DNA of 7,988 nucleotides from an uncultured Clostridia bacterium (lineage in GTDB: Bacteria; Bacillota_A; Clostridia; UMGS1840; HGM11507), in assembly GCA_934403665.1 (NCBI GenBank), contig CAKRUL010000044.1, positions 1 to 7,988 of the forward strand. Reading direction: 5' to 3'. Below the pieces are notes generated by a model. The model made no database searches. It was given only the letters and a program-made list of their open reading frames with translations, and was not told where the DNA came from. The position numbers were made by a program, and so were the translations under genes. Shown piece after piece: positions 1 through 5,832 of the stretch; within the stretch, counting starts at the first letter, position 1; each line of letters opens with the position of its first letter.

Positions 1-801
1 ATAAACAAGCTGTAAAAGCCCTTTCGGCAAATGGCAGCCATCTGCAATGATCTCCACCGTCATACCGTCAATCAGATAGGCACTCTCGATAACCCCCAAA
101 GAACGGTAGCCTTGCTTGCGGACAATCGTGGACATGGCACAGTACAGATGCGTGATGTGATTGAAACCGTTTTCATATGCCTGGATGCAATCGTGTTCAT
201 TCGCACCGGAATGTCCGATGGACGCGCAAATCCCCTTTTCCTTCAAAAAAGAACCGAATTCAGCCGATTCGGGCAACTCCGGTGCCGCACTCCAGCGGAT
301 TATATTTCCTTTGGACCACTCGTAAATTCTTTCGTACTCCTCACGGTTCGGACTTTTGATATAGCGGGGATCCTGTGCTCCTGCATACTGCGGTGCAAAA
401 TACGGCCCTTCCAGATGAAGCCCCAGCATTTTGGCCCCGTCATTCTCCATTTCCTTCACCTGCTCAAACACTTGAAAAGTGTTTTTCAGCTCCTCGTTTG
501 TGCTGGTGAGGGTTGTGGGAAGAAGCGCGGTGGTTCCGTATCTTGCATGCATTTTGGCAGCCTCCAGATAGGCCTCTTTGGTTCCGTCCATAAAATCGTG
601 TCCGCCGCCGCCGTGAACATGGATATCAATAAAACCGGGCGCCAGATAATTTTCTCCGGCATCGATCGTCTCTCCGTCAAACCCATCTTTTTGGAAACCG
701 ACTCCGACCCCGATTATTTTTCCGTTTTCGATCACCACATATCCGTCATGAAGAATGCGTTCCGGCGTGATGACCTCGGCATGATAAAATGCTTGTTTCA
801 T
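1..801 (-). CDS. nagA: NagA-type N-acetyl-amino-sugar(-6-phosphate) deacetylase, 3' part missing (runs off left edge)
   Basis: Amidohydrolase-superfamily deacetylase; the family removes the acetyl group from N-acetylglucosamine-6-phosphate in the cytoplasm, giving the free amino sugar and acetate. 267 codons are visible, starting MKQAFYHAEV. Family signatures seen in order are the HxH metal pair in IDIHVHGGGG (H61, H63), the metal-ligand glutamate in LGLHLEGPYF (E131), GHSGA (H197), THLY (H218) and EIIADGCHLP (H257). The catalytic Asp expected near residue 275-280 lies beyond the window. The usual HLxNAM loop reads HLYCAM, so the Asn that helps bind the sugar phosphate in E. coli NagA is Cys here (C221); the true substrate may not be GlcNAc-6-P. 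The start is preceded by AAGGCGG seven bases upstream. It lies 15 bases after the isomerase gene and is the fifth gene of the operon. Family assignment is secure; the symbol is by family only. Confidence 0.88.
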   Translation of the reverse strand, partial: MKQAFYHAEVITPERILHDGYVVIENGKIIGVGVGFQKDGFDGETIDAGENYLAPGFIDIHVHGGGGHDFMDGTKEAYLEAAKMHARYGTTALLPTTLTSTNEELKNTFQVFEQVKEMENDGAKMLGLHLEGPYFAPQYAGAQDPRYIKSPNREEYERIYEWSKGNIIRWSAAPELPESAEFGSFLKEKGICASIGHSGANEHDCIQAYENGFNHITHLYCAMSTIVRKQGYRSLGVIESAYLIDGMTVEIIADGCHLPKGLLQLVY

Positions 802-816
802 GTATCTTCCGCCTTT

Positions 817-1692
817 CTAATATGCGATTCCCAACCGATCGAGCATAGCATTCCATCTGATCAGGCATTCCTCGGTTGCCTCGTACCCATACATGGAAAA
901 TGCCGAACCTTTCGGCAATGCCAACAGCTCCTCTGAAATCTCATGTCTCGGGCGGTAATGGGTTTCCATCACCCAATATCCGTCATACCCGGACTCGATC
1001 AATGCCTGAAACTGCCCCTCAAAGTCAACCTGCCCTTCCCCGAAAGGCACGCCCTCCACAGTTCCGTCCGCTCTCTTCACCGCATCTTTGATATGCATAT
1101 GCACAAAGGAATCTTTGATAAAGGAATAGCCCTCCGGAAAGGGGCGCTCCCCGTCCGGATCATAAATATCGTTTCCGGGATCCCACAAGCCTTTCACTCT
1201 CGGACTGTCGATCGCCTTGAGTACCTGCGTCAATGTTTTGGCGTTTGTTGCGAAAACACTGGGGTCAAACTCCAGAAGAATAAAAATATCGTTTTCCTCC
1301 GCAATCCGGATGGGCTCCCGATAACGCGCCGCGATTTGATCGAGATAGTCCGAAAGCTCCCCTTTTTTCCAGAAAGGAAACCCGCGGATATACTTTGTCC
1401 CCAATTCTTTTGCCAAATGGATGCATTTTCGCAGAATGTCGATGTTTGCACGGATCTCTTCTTCACTGTCGATGTCACATTTATAAAACGGTGCCGATAT
1501 TCCGCAGCACTCCAAGCCGTAGCGCTGCATGATTCCCTTGATTTTCTGAATGTCCGCCTCTTCCAGCTCGTGAGGTCCTTTTTCCCATACAGAGCGGATT
1601 TCCAGACCGGTCAAGCCATACTGCTTTGCCAAAGATGCTGCCTTTTCGATATCCTGAGAAATTTCATCTGTGATGACGCCTCTTTTTAACAT
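817..1692 (-). CDS. Sugar phosphate isomerase/epimerase, xylose-isomerase-like TIM barrel
   Basis: A 291-residue protein of the AP-endonuclease-2/xylose-isomerase-like TIM-barrel superfamily, which interconverts keto/aldo sugars or epimerises keto-sugars using one divalent metal ion. The visible barrel pattern is ITDEISQDIEKA at the N-terminus, GLTGLEIRSVW near 26-36, ILLEFD (E141), LWDPGND (D171), VHMHIKD (H198, H200), the GEGQVDF loop at 218-224, and WVMETHY (E243). E141, D171, H198 and E243 fit the classic four metal ligands. The common ENH motif after the first ligand reads EFD here, a deviation. I chose ATG 1692, not the longer start at 1749: AAGGGGG sits five bases upstream of 1692, and the longer reading would translate through the GC-rich intergenic hairpin. 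Its place among dehydrogenases and a deacetylase suggests it acts on an oxidised sugar intermediate, comparable in role to E. coli YcjR. Substrate unknown. Confidence 0.87.
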   Translation of the reverse strand: MLKRGVITDEISQDIEKAASLAKQYGLTGLEIRSVWEKGPHELEEADIQKIKGIMQRYGLECCGISAPFYKCDIDSEEEIRANIDILRKCIHLAKELGTKYIRGFPFWKKGELSDYLDQIAARYREPIRIAEENDIFILLEFDPSVFATNAKTLTQVLKAIDSPRVKGLWDPGNDIYDPDGERPFPEGYSFIKDSFVHMHIKDAVKRADGTVEGVPFGEGQVDFEGQFQALIESGYDGYWVMETHYRPRHEISEELLALPKGSAFSMYGYEATEECLIRWNAMLDRLGIAY

Positions 1693-1704
1693 GGTTTCCC
1701 CCTT

Positions 1705-1737
1705 AAAAGGCCGCCGACTTACAAGACGGCGGCAGTT
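1705..1737 (-). terminator. Intergenic hairpin, possible attenuator or partial terminator
   Basis: A seven-base-pair GC stem (1710-1716 with 1727-1733, GCCGCCG/CGGCGGC) closes a ten-base loop. On the minus strand it is flanked by an A run before and CTTTT after, then directly by the AAGGGGG ribosome binding site of the isomerase gene. The U tract is short, so full termination inside the operon is unlikely; partial termination or protection of a processed mRNA end is more plausible. The symmetric A/T flanks would also let it work on the plus strand, where no gene is being read. Confidence 0.5.
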
Positions 1738-1764
1738 TTTGCGAAGCATGGAGGAAAAGAAATC

Positions 1765-2655
1765 CTATTTCACCTCGTCGAGTGTGACCTCTTTTCCTTC
1801 CTCCAGTGATTTCTGAATTGCATTTAACATATAGACCGGCTGTACCAAATCATCAAAGGACAACGGCATTTTCCCGGTATGCAGCATTTCAATCCACTTT
1901 TCAAAGCCAAGGCGATAGATGATGGAAATATCCATCTCCATTGTAACGCTTCTTTCGGAACCATAGACGGTCAAAATATAGCTGTATACATTCCCGTTGA
2001 AGTGCAAAGAGACCTGTTTGTCCGCATATTTGGCAATCACACAAATATTTTGCGGTTCTATTGCCGTAGCATACACACTCTTCACATCATATCCGAACAC
2101 AGACAGACACATTTCGCACAAATGAGAACCGTAGAAGAACAGTCCGCCATATTCACTGTTCAAATCCCCCGGGAAATTCATTGCTCCGCCGGTGACCTTT
2201 CCTAAGGAGCCGTTCTGAACCTTATTTTGAAGTGCCAGAATCTCATAGTTATATTTCAGCGTAGAACCGCCGGTGATCAGCGTGTTATGCTTTTCCACTG
2301 CCGCACGGAGTTTTTGAATATCCTCAACAGAAACCGCCACAGGTTTATCAATCCATACCGGATATCCTGCCTCAATGAAAGGCAGAATGGCAGGAACATG
2401 ATATGCCCCTCTCCGATAAACGACCATCACTGCGTCCACTTTCCCGATGAATTCTTCCGGCTTTTCCGCAATGAATGCAATGTTGCCCTGCTGTGCCACG
2501 TCTTTCGTATGCTGCGGATCGTCATCGTTCCCGTAAATTGCCGCAATCCGTACATCCGGATAGCGATATTCTCCGTTTTCCATCGGCAGATTGCAAAGCT
2601 TTGCAAATGCCAATGCATGTGAATTATCAGAACCTAAAATGCCAATACGAATCAT
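1765..2655 (-). CDS. Divergent Gfo/Idh/MocA-family oxidoreductase
   Basis: A 296-residue member of the Gfo/Idh/MocA dehydrogenase superfamily, with an N-terminal Rossmann NAD(P) domain (about 1-125) and a C-terminal alpha/beta substrate domain. It is clearly more divergent than its two upstream neighbours. The nucleotide-binding turn reads GILGSDNSHA, not GxGxxG/A; the EKP motif is WIDKP (K104); and the catalytic-His region is YGSHLCEM (H178), without the usual following Asp. It is also about 50 residues shorter than those neighbours. The AGGAGG at 2665-2670 directly abuts the first in-frame ATG (2664), which is too close, but is nine bases from ATG 2655, so the protein starts MIRIGILGS. It is third in the operon, 63 bases after the second dehydrogenase. 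It may oxidise or reduce a sugar intermediate, or use bound cofactor in a redox-neutral lyase-type step; which of these is not decided by sequence. Confidence 0.87.
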   Translation of the reverse strand: MIRIGILGSDNSHALAFAKLCNLPMENGEYRYPDVRIAAIYGNDDDPQHTKDVAQQGNIAFIAEKPEEFIGKVDAVMVVYRRGAYHVPAILPFIEAGYPVWIDKPVAVSVEDIQKLRAAVEKHNTLITGGSTLKYNYEILALQNKVQNGSLGKVTGGAMNFPGDLNSEYGGLFFYGSHLCEMCLSVFGYDVKSVYATAIEPQNICVIAKYADKQVSLHFNGNVYSYILTVYGSERSVTMEMDISIIYRLGFEKWIEMLHTGKMPLSFDDLVQPVYMLNAIQKSLEEGKEVTLDEVK

Positions 2656-2664
2656 TTGTATCAT

Positions 2665-2670
2665 CCTCCT
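2665..2670 (-). promoter_or_regulatory. Ribosome binding site AGGAGG that sets the start at 2655
   Basis: On the minus strand a consensus AGGAGG is followed with no gap by ATG ATA CAA ATG. The nine-base spacing to the second ATG (2655) is normal for translation initiation, whereas the zero spacing to the first (2664) is not. Confidence 0.8.
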
Positions 2671-2673
2671 AAA

Positions 2674-2716
2674 ACATAACCTAAGGCCGTGTGAAACACA
2701 CAGCCCGGTTTTATGT
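2674..2716 (-). terminator. Long imperfect intergenic hairpin upstream of the third oxidoreductase gene
   Basis: Read on the minus strand, the spacer folds as an outer ACATAA/TTATGT stem (2711-2716 with 2674-2679), an internal loop with CC/GG, then an inner GGGCTGTGTG/CACACGGCC stem around a TTT loop, with one U-G wobble. The inner perfect core is GTGTG/CACAC (2689-2693 with 2697-2701). Four bases after the outer arm comes the AGGAGG of the next gene. It could be an attenuator, an mRNA-stabilising end after cleavage, or a weak terminator. The absence of a clean U tract argues against strong termination. Confidence 0.45.
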
Positions 2717-2718
2717 AT

Positions 2719-3747
2719 TTATAATGTTATTTCCCGTTTTTCATCCGAGGATCGATAGATGGCAAGAATCAAATCCACTGCTTTTCTTGCCTCTCTCGGT
2801 GTAACCGCAGGCTTTCTGTCATGAATGATAGCGTCCGCCATGTCTTCCAGCGGAATCACATGAGAAGTTCCGGGCAGCTTGGCGGGATCGTCTTTCATCT
2901 TAAAGACAGGCGCCTGAATTTCGGGAGCCTGTTCCTCGCTTCCCTCAATGGACCATTGCAGAATTCCCTTGTCGCTGACAATCATAGAGCCCTTTTCACA
3001 GTGAATCTCCAAACGGGTATCCTGCGCAGGATAAACTGATGTGGTTCCTTCTATGTTGCCCAATGCACCGTTTTTGAATTTCAGAGATGCAATGGCGGTA
3101 TCCTCCACATCAATGTCTCTGACCTGTGTTGCGCACCGTGCAAACACACTTTCGACATCACCGGCCATCCAAGTCAGAAGGTCGATGCCGTGAACACCCT
3201 GGTTCATCAGCGCGCCGCCGCCATCCAGTTCCCAGGTCGCACGCCAATCTCCGCTGTTATAATACTCCTGGCTTCTGAAATATTTTAAATAGGCATCCGC
3301 CAAAATCACTTTGCCGAACCTGCCGCTGTCGATGGCTTTCTTCACCGCTAAAAATTTTGGGTCACAGCGTCTTTGAAACACGCAGCCCATCTTTACGCCG
3401 CTCTTCTCAACGCATGCAATCACATCGTCCATCTTTTCTTTTGTAATTTCCATGGGTTTTTCGCAGAAAATATGTTTTCCTGCAGCGGCAGCATCCTTAC
3501 ACATCTGTCCGTGCATTCCGGAAGGTGTGCAGATGGAAACACATTCAATTTCCAGATCGCGGAGCATTTCGCGATAATCGGTATAAACCTTTTTGGCGCC
3601 ATACTCCTCCGCCTTCGCCTTCGCCCTTTCCTCGATAATATCGCACACTGCGTATAACTGTGCATTGTCCACAACGCCAAGCGCGTCACAATGCAGTTTG
3701 GAAATCACACCGCATCCTATGATGCCCCACTTTACCACTCTGCCCAT
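2719..3747 (-). CDS. Gfo/Idh/MocA-family NAD(P)-dependent sugar dehydrogenase (paralogue 2)
   Basis: A 342-residue dehydrogenase of the Gfo/Idh/MocA superfamily, resembling the WlbA/WbpB type of sugar oxidoreductase. It has Rossmann glycines in WGIIGCG (G8, G11, G13), the EKP motif (E96, K97, P98), FQRR at 124-127, a TWELDGGGALMNQG block at 171-184 and the catalytic His/Asp pair in GVHGIDL (H186, D189). It is predicted to oxidise a sugar hydroxyl to a ketone, or the reverse, with bound NAD(H) in the cytoplasm. It aligns with the product of the gene just upstream almost without gaps over the first 265 residues. An upstream GTG (3756) overlaps the previous stop codon, but AGAGGAG at 3758-3764 lies only one base from it and ten bases from ATG 3747, so ATG 3747 is preferred. 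Five bases separate it from the previous stop, so the pair is likely translationally coupled. Confidence 0.92.
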   Translation of the reverse strand: MGRVVKWGIIGCGVISKLHCDALGVVDNAQLYAVCDIIEERAKAKAEEYGAKKVYTDYREMLRDLEIECVSICTPSGMHGQMCKDAAAAGKHIFCEKPMEITKEKMDDVIACVEKSGVKMGCVFQRRCDPKFLAVKKAIDSGRFGKVILADAYLKYFRSQEYYNSGDWRATWELDGGGALMNQGVHGIDLLTWMAGDVESVFARCATQVRDIDVEDTAIASLKFKNGALGNIEGTTSVYPAQDTRLEIHCEKGSMIVSDKGILQWSIEGSEEQAPEIQAPVFKMKDDPAKLPGTSHVIPLEDMADAIIHDRKPAVTPREARKAVDLILAIYRSSDEKREITL

Positions 3748-3752
3748 TTTGG

Positions 3753-4814
3753 TCACTCTCCTCTAATCTCGGTTTTCAGGTTGAATTCGTCCATGCGAAT
3801 CTCTTTTCCCGTTCTTGCCGATTCATAAATAGCAAGAATGATATTAACGCTCTTCATTGCCTCTTCGCCGGTGATGTATGGATCCCGATCATCCAACACG
3901 GCTCTTGCCATGTCTTCCACCTGCAGAATATGCCCCACATTATTGGTGTTATACTGGCAGTTCACGCCGCCCATGCTCCCGGATACATCCGGCTGTTCTA
4001 CCTTGTTGTCCTTTATCTGCCAACAATAGAAACCCTTGTCCCCGAACATGATACTCCCCTCGGAACCGTTCACCTGGAAAATGGTGTCCAGACCCGGATA
4101 TGCGGTTGTCGCGCCCTCGATGACCCCCAGTGCACCGTTTCGAAACCGTACGCTGATGACCGCCGTGTCCTCCACATCAATATCCCATACCAGCTTTTCG
4201 CAATGGGCGTACACACTTTCGATGCCTCCCATCATCCAATTGATTAAATCAACCCCGTGAATACCTTGGTTCATAAGGGCTCCGCCGCCATCCAGTTCCC
4301 AGGTCCCGCGCCAGTCGCCACTGTCATAATACGCCTGATCCCGATAATATTTCAAATAGGCATCCCCCATTGTCACCCTGCCAAGCGTACCGTTCTCGAC
4401 TGCTCTTTTCGTCTCCTGCGCCGCCATGAAGGAACGCCGCTGAAAAATCGCGCCCAACTTTACACCGTTTTCCTTGCAGGCCTGTATCATGGCCATCATA
4501 TGTTCCTGCGTGACATCCAAAGGCTTCTCACATAGGACATTGACCTTATGCTTGGCAACTTGAATTGCCACCTGTGCGTGTAATCCGCTGGGCACCAGAA
4601 TACAGCAGACATCCACTTTTTCCTGATTCAGCATTTCGTCAACATCGGTATACCACGTTTCAAGCCCCTGCTCCTGCGCAATCTTCTTTGCCTTTTCCTC
4701 AACGATATCGCAGACCGCCACCAGTTTCGCGGAGGGTGCATTTTGAATCGCATCCAAATGATTGACTGCAATCCGTCCGCATCCGACCAAAGCAAACCTT
4801 GCCTGTTTCTCCAT
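3753..4814 (-). CDS. Gfo/Idh/MocA-family NAD(P)-dependent sugar dehydrogenase (paralogue 1, first gene of operon)
   Basis: A 353-residue Gfo/Idh/MocA dehydrogenase and the promoter-proximal gene of the minus-strand operon. It shows the Rossmann turn ALVGCGRIA (G11, G13), CEKP (E96, K97, P98), FQRR at 124-127, TWELDGGGALMNQG at 171-184 and GIHGVDL (H186, D189). The key residues carry exactly the same numbers as in the next gene, a close tandem paralogue. Differences lie mainly after residue 265: this copy has a Gly/Asn-rich segment (SGSMGGVNCQYNTNNVG) and a longer charged tail ending RGE. The start ATG has AAAGGCGG (4825-4832) ten bases upstream, the same ribosome-binding sequence that precedes the deacetylase gene. 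Predicted role is oxidation or reduction of a sugar or sugar-derivative hydroxyl. Sequence similarity also reaches UDP-sugar dehydrogenases, but the neighbours point to catabolism rather than polysaccharide synthesis. Confidence 0.92.
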   Translation of the reverse strand: MEKQARFALVGCGRIAVNHLDAIQNAPSAKLVAVCDIVEEKAKKIAQEQGLETWYTDVDEMLNQEKVDVCCILVPSGLHAQVAIQVAKHKVNVLCEKPLDVTQEHMMAMIQACKENGVKLGAIFQRRSFMAAQETKRAVENGTLGRVTMGDAYLKYYRDQAYYDSGDWRGTWELDGGGALMNQGIHGVDLINWMMGGIESVYAHCEKLVWDIDVEDTAVISVRFRNGALGVIEGATTAYPGLDTIFQVNGSEGSIMFGDKGFYCWQIKDNKVEQPDVSGSMGGVNCQYNTNNVGHILQVEDMARAVLDDRDPYITGEEAMKSVNIILAIYESARTGKEIRMDEFNLKTEIRGE

Positions 4815-4847
4815 TGACTTTTCGCCGCCTTTCCTGACCTTGCTCTC

Positions 4848-4853
4848 ATTATA
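4848..4853 (-). promoter_or_regulatory. -10 box of the sugar operon promoter
   Basis: A perfect TATAAT on the minus strand would start transcription near 4841, giving a leader of about 27 bases that contains the AAAGGCGG ribosome binding site. No good -35 hexamer is found at 16-19 bases; the positions read AT-rich. This fits a promoter needing an activator, or one controlled by a repressor. It is the only promoter-like element close to the first gene. Confidence 0.55.
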
Positions 4854-4869
4854 CTATAAATAAAAGAGC

Positions 4870-4882
4870 ATAATTTTATTAT
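4870..4882. repeat. Small AT-rich inverted repeat in the -35 area (candidate operator)
   Basis: ATAAT-ttt-ATTAT is a perfect 5+5 inverted repeat lying where the -35 of the minus-strand promoter should be. A regulator bound there would affect sugar-operon transcription. Such short AT-only repeats arise often by chance, so this is only a candidate. Confidence 0.25.
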
Positions 4883-5064
4883 CTTGCATTTTTTTTGCAC
4901 TTTTCTATATTTTTCAACCATGAATCTTTGGCAGAGAAGTACGGGAACAGTATATCATATATCGCCGGAAACTTCAATTTCTCTCTTTCTTTTTTCTTGT
5001 CTGCGCATTGGTTGCTTTTTTCTGCGAAGGTATCTCTATATCAAAAATCAGACCGTTTTTATCC

Positions 5065-5093
5065 TTGCATCCCACACATCGTTTTGCTATAAT
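5065..5093 (+). promoter_or_regulatory. Extended -10 sigma-A promoter of sdaAB-sdaAA
   Basis: TTGCAT (5065-5070), a 17-base spacer and TATAAT (5088-5093), with TGc directly before the -10, form a near-ideal extended -10 housekeeping promoter. Transcription should begin about 5100, which is also the position of the in-frame ATG upstream of the chosen start. That ATG would be leaderless, which supports starting the protein at 5130. Confidence 0.8.
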
Positions 5094-5129
5094 AAAGCTA
5101 TGAATTTAACGAAAGAAAAGAGTGTTGCC

Positions 5130-5789
5130 ATGAACATTTTTGATATGATCGGACCCGTTATGGTGGGACCTTCCAGTTCTCATACGGCGGGCGCCGCCCG
5201 TGCAGGCTATGTAGCCCGTATGCTTTTGGGAGAAGAGCCTGCCAAAGCAGTGGTTACCTTAAGCGGTTCCTTCGCCCGAACCTATCAGGGACACGGCACG
5301 GACCGTGCAATTATCGGCGGAATCCTCGGATTCTCCCCCAGTGATCTGCACATCCGGAACAGCTTTGAAGAAGCGAAAAAGAAACGGCTTTGCTACACAT
5401 TCCGAATGGAAGATTTGGAGAATGCCTCTCCCAACACTGCCAAGATCGAATTACAGGGAGCGAACGGTTCCGTTATCAGCACGATTATTTCTTCTGTCGG
5501 CGGCGGCGTTGTTCAGGTTGTCCGCATCAATGATGCGGATGTTCAGTTCTCTGCGGAGTATCCGACCACAGTGATCTTTAACGATGACAAGCCGGGAATC
5601 GTTGCAAAGGTTTCGGAGCACTTTGCCGATCACCATATTAACATCGCTTTTATGCGTCTGTTCCGCAAGGCGGAAGGACAAGAAGCTATTATGGTAATCG
5701 AATCGGATCAAAAAGTAGGAGCGAAGATTCTGGAAGCATTGCGGCAATGCGAGCACATCAACAAAGTCATTTCCATTGAACCGTTTTAA
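5130..5789 (+). CDS. sdaAB: L-serine dehydratase, iron-sulfur-dependent, beta subunit
   Basis: The beta subunit of the two-part [4Fe-4S] L-serine dehydratase, which with SdaAA converts L-serine to pyruvate and ammonia. At 219 residues it has the usual family length. It begins MNIFDMIGPVMVGPSSSHTAG, the hallmark N-terminus, and carries LSGSFARTYQGHGTD near 44-58 and SSVGGGVV near 121-128. A C-terminal ACT domain (about 147-219, TVIFNDDKPGIVAKVSEHF onward) is typical of this subunit. The frame is open far upstream, with possible ATGs at 5100 and 4884, but the promoter's predicted transcription start is near 5100 and family members start at MNxFDxIGP, so 5130 is chosen. The ribosome binding site is weak (AAGAG seven bases upstream). 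It lies 43 bases before sdaAA on the same strand and is divergent from the sugar operon. Confidence 0.95.
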   Translation: MNIFDMIGPVMVGPSSSHTAGAARAGYVARMLLGEEPAKAVVTLSGSFARTYQGHGTDRAIIGGILGFSPSDLHIRNSFEEAKKKRLCYTFRMEDLENASPNTAKIELQGANGSVISTIISSVGGGVVQVVRINDADVQFSAEYPTTVIFNDDKPGIVAKVSEHFADHHINIAFMRLFRKAEGQEAIMVIESDQKVGAKILEALRQCEHINKVISIEPF

Positions 5790-5832
5790 TCCTATCATCG
5801 TCACAAGCAATTTTGATACATAAGGAGTTATT

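Larger units (their letters stand above)
4815..5129. other. Divergent intergenic control region
   Basis: No gene is supported in these 315 bases, although the reading frame of the serine dehydratase beta subunit happens to stay open through most of it. It holds the sugar-operon promoter on the minus strand, the sdaAB promoter on the plus strand, an AT-rich inverted repeat at 4870-4882, a TATATCATATA palindrome at 4951-4961 and a 21-base pyrimidine tract at 4978-4998. A weaker plus-strand promoter-like pair, TTGCAT (4884-4889) and TATATT (4906-4911) with 16 bases between, is also visible. I saw no convincing CcpA cre site or riboswitch. Confidence 0.7.

Noticed and set aside
31..936. Long plus-strand open frame (301 codons) opposite the deacetylase gene
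   Set aside because: It is antisense to clear NagA motifs, spans the nagA/isomerase junction and has no family-like content or ribosome binding site.
943..1689. Plus-strand 248-codon open frame opposite the isomerase gene
   Set aside because: Shadow of a well-supported minus-strand TIM-barrel gene; no recognisable domains.
1693..1749. 19-residue N-terminal extension of the isomerase from ATG 1749
   Set aside because: It would translate through the GC hairpin and is Arg-rich and unlike the family start; AAGGGGG is correctly spaced to ATG 1692.
2719..4814. GH109-type NAD-dependent glycosidase identity for the Gfo/Idh/MocA proteins
   Set aside because: They are about 100 residues shorter than typical GH109 enzymes, lack a signal peptide and look more like WlbA/WbpB-type sugar dehydrogenases.
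4815..5129. CcpA cre site or riboswitch in the divergent control region
   Set aside because: I found no acceptable match to the cre consensus and no conserved riboswitch-like core by eye.
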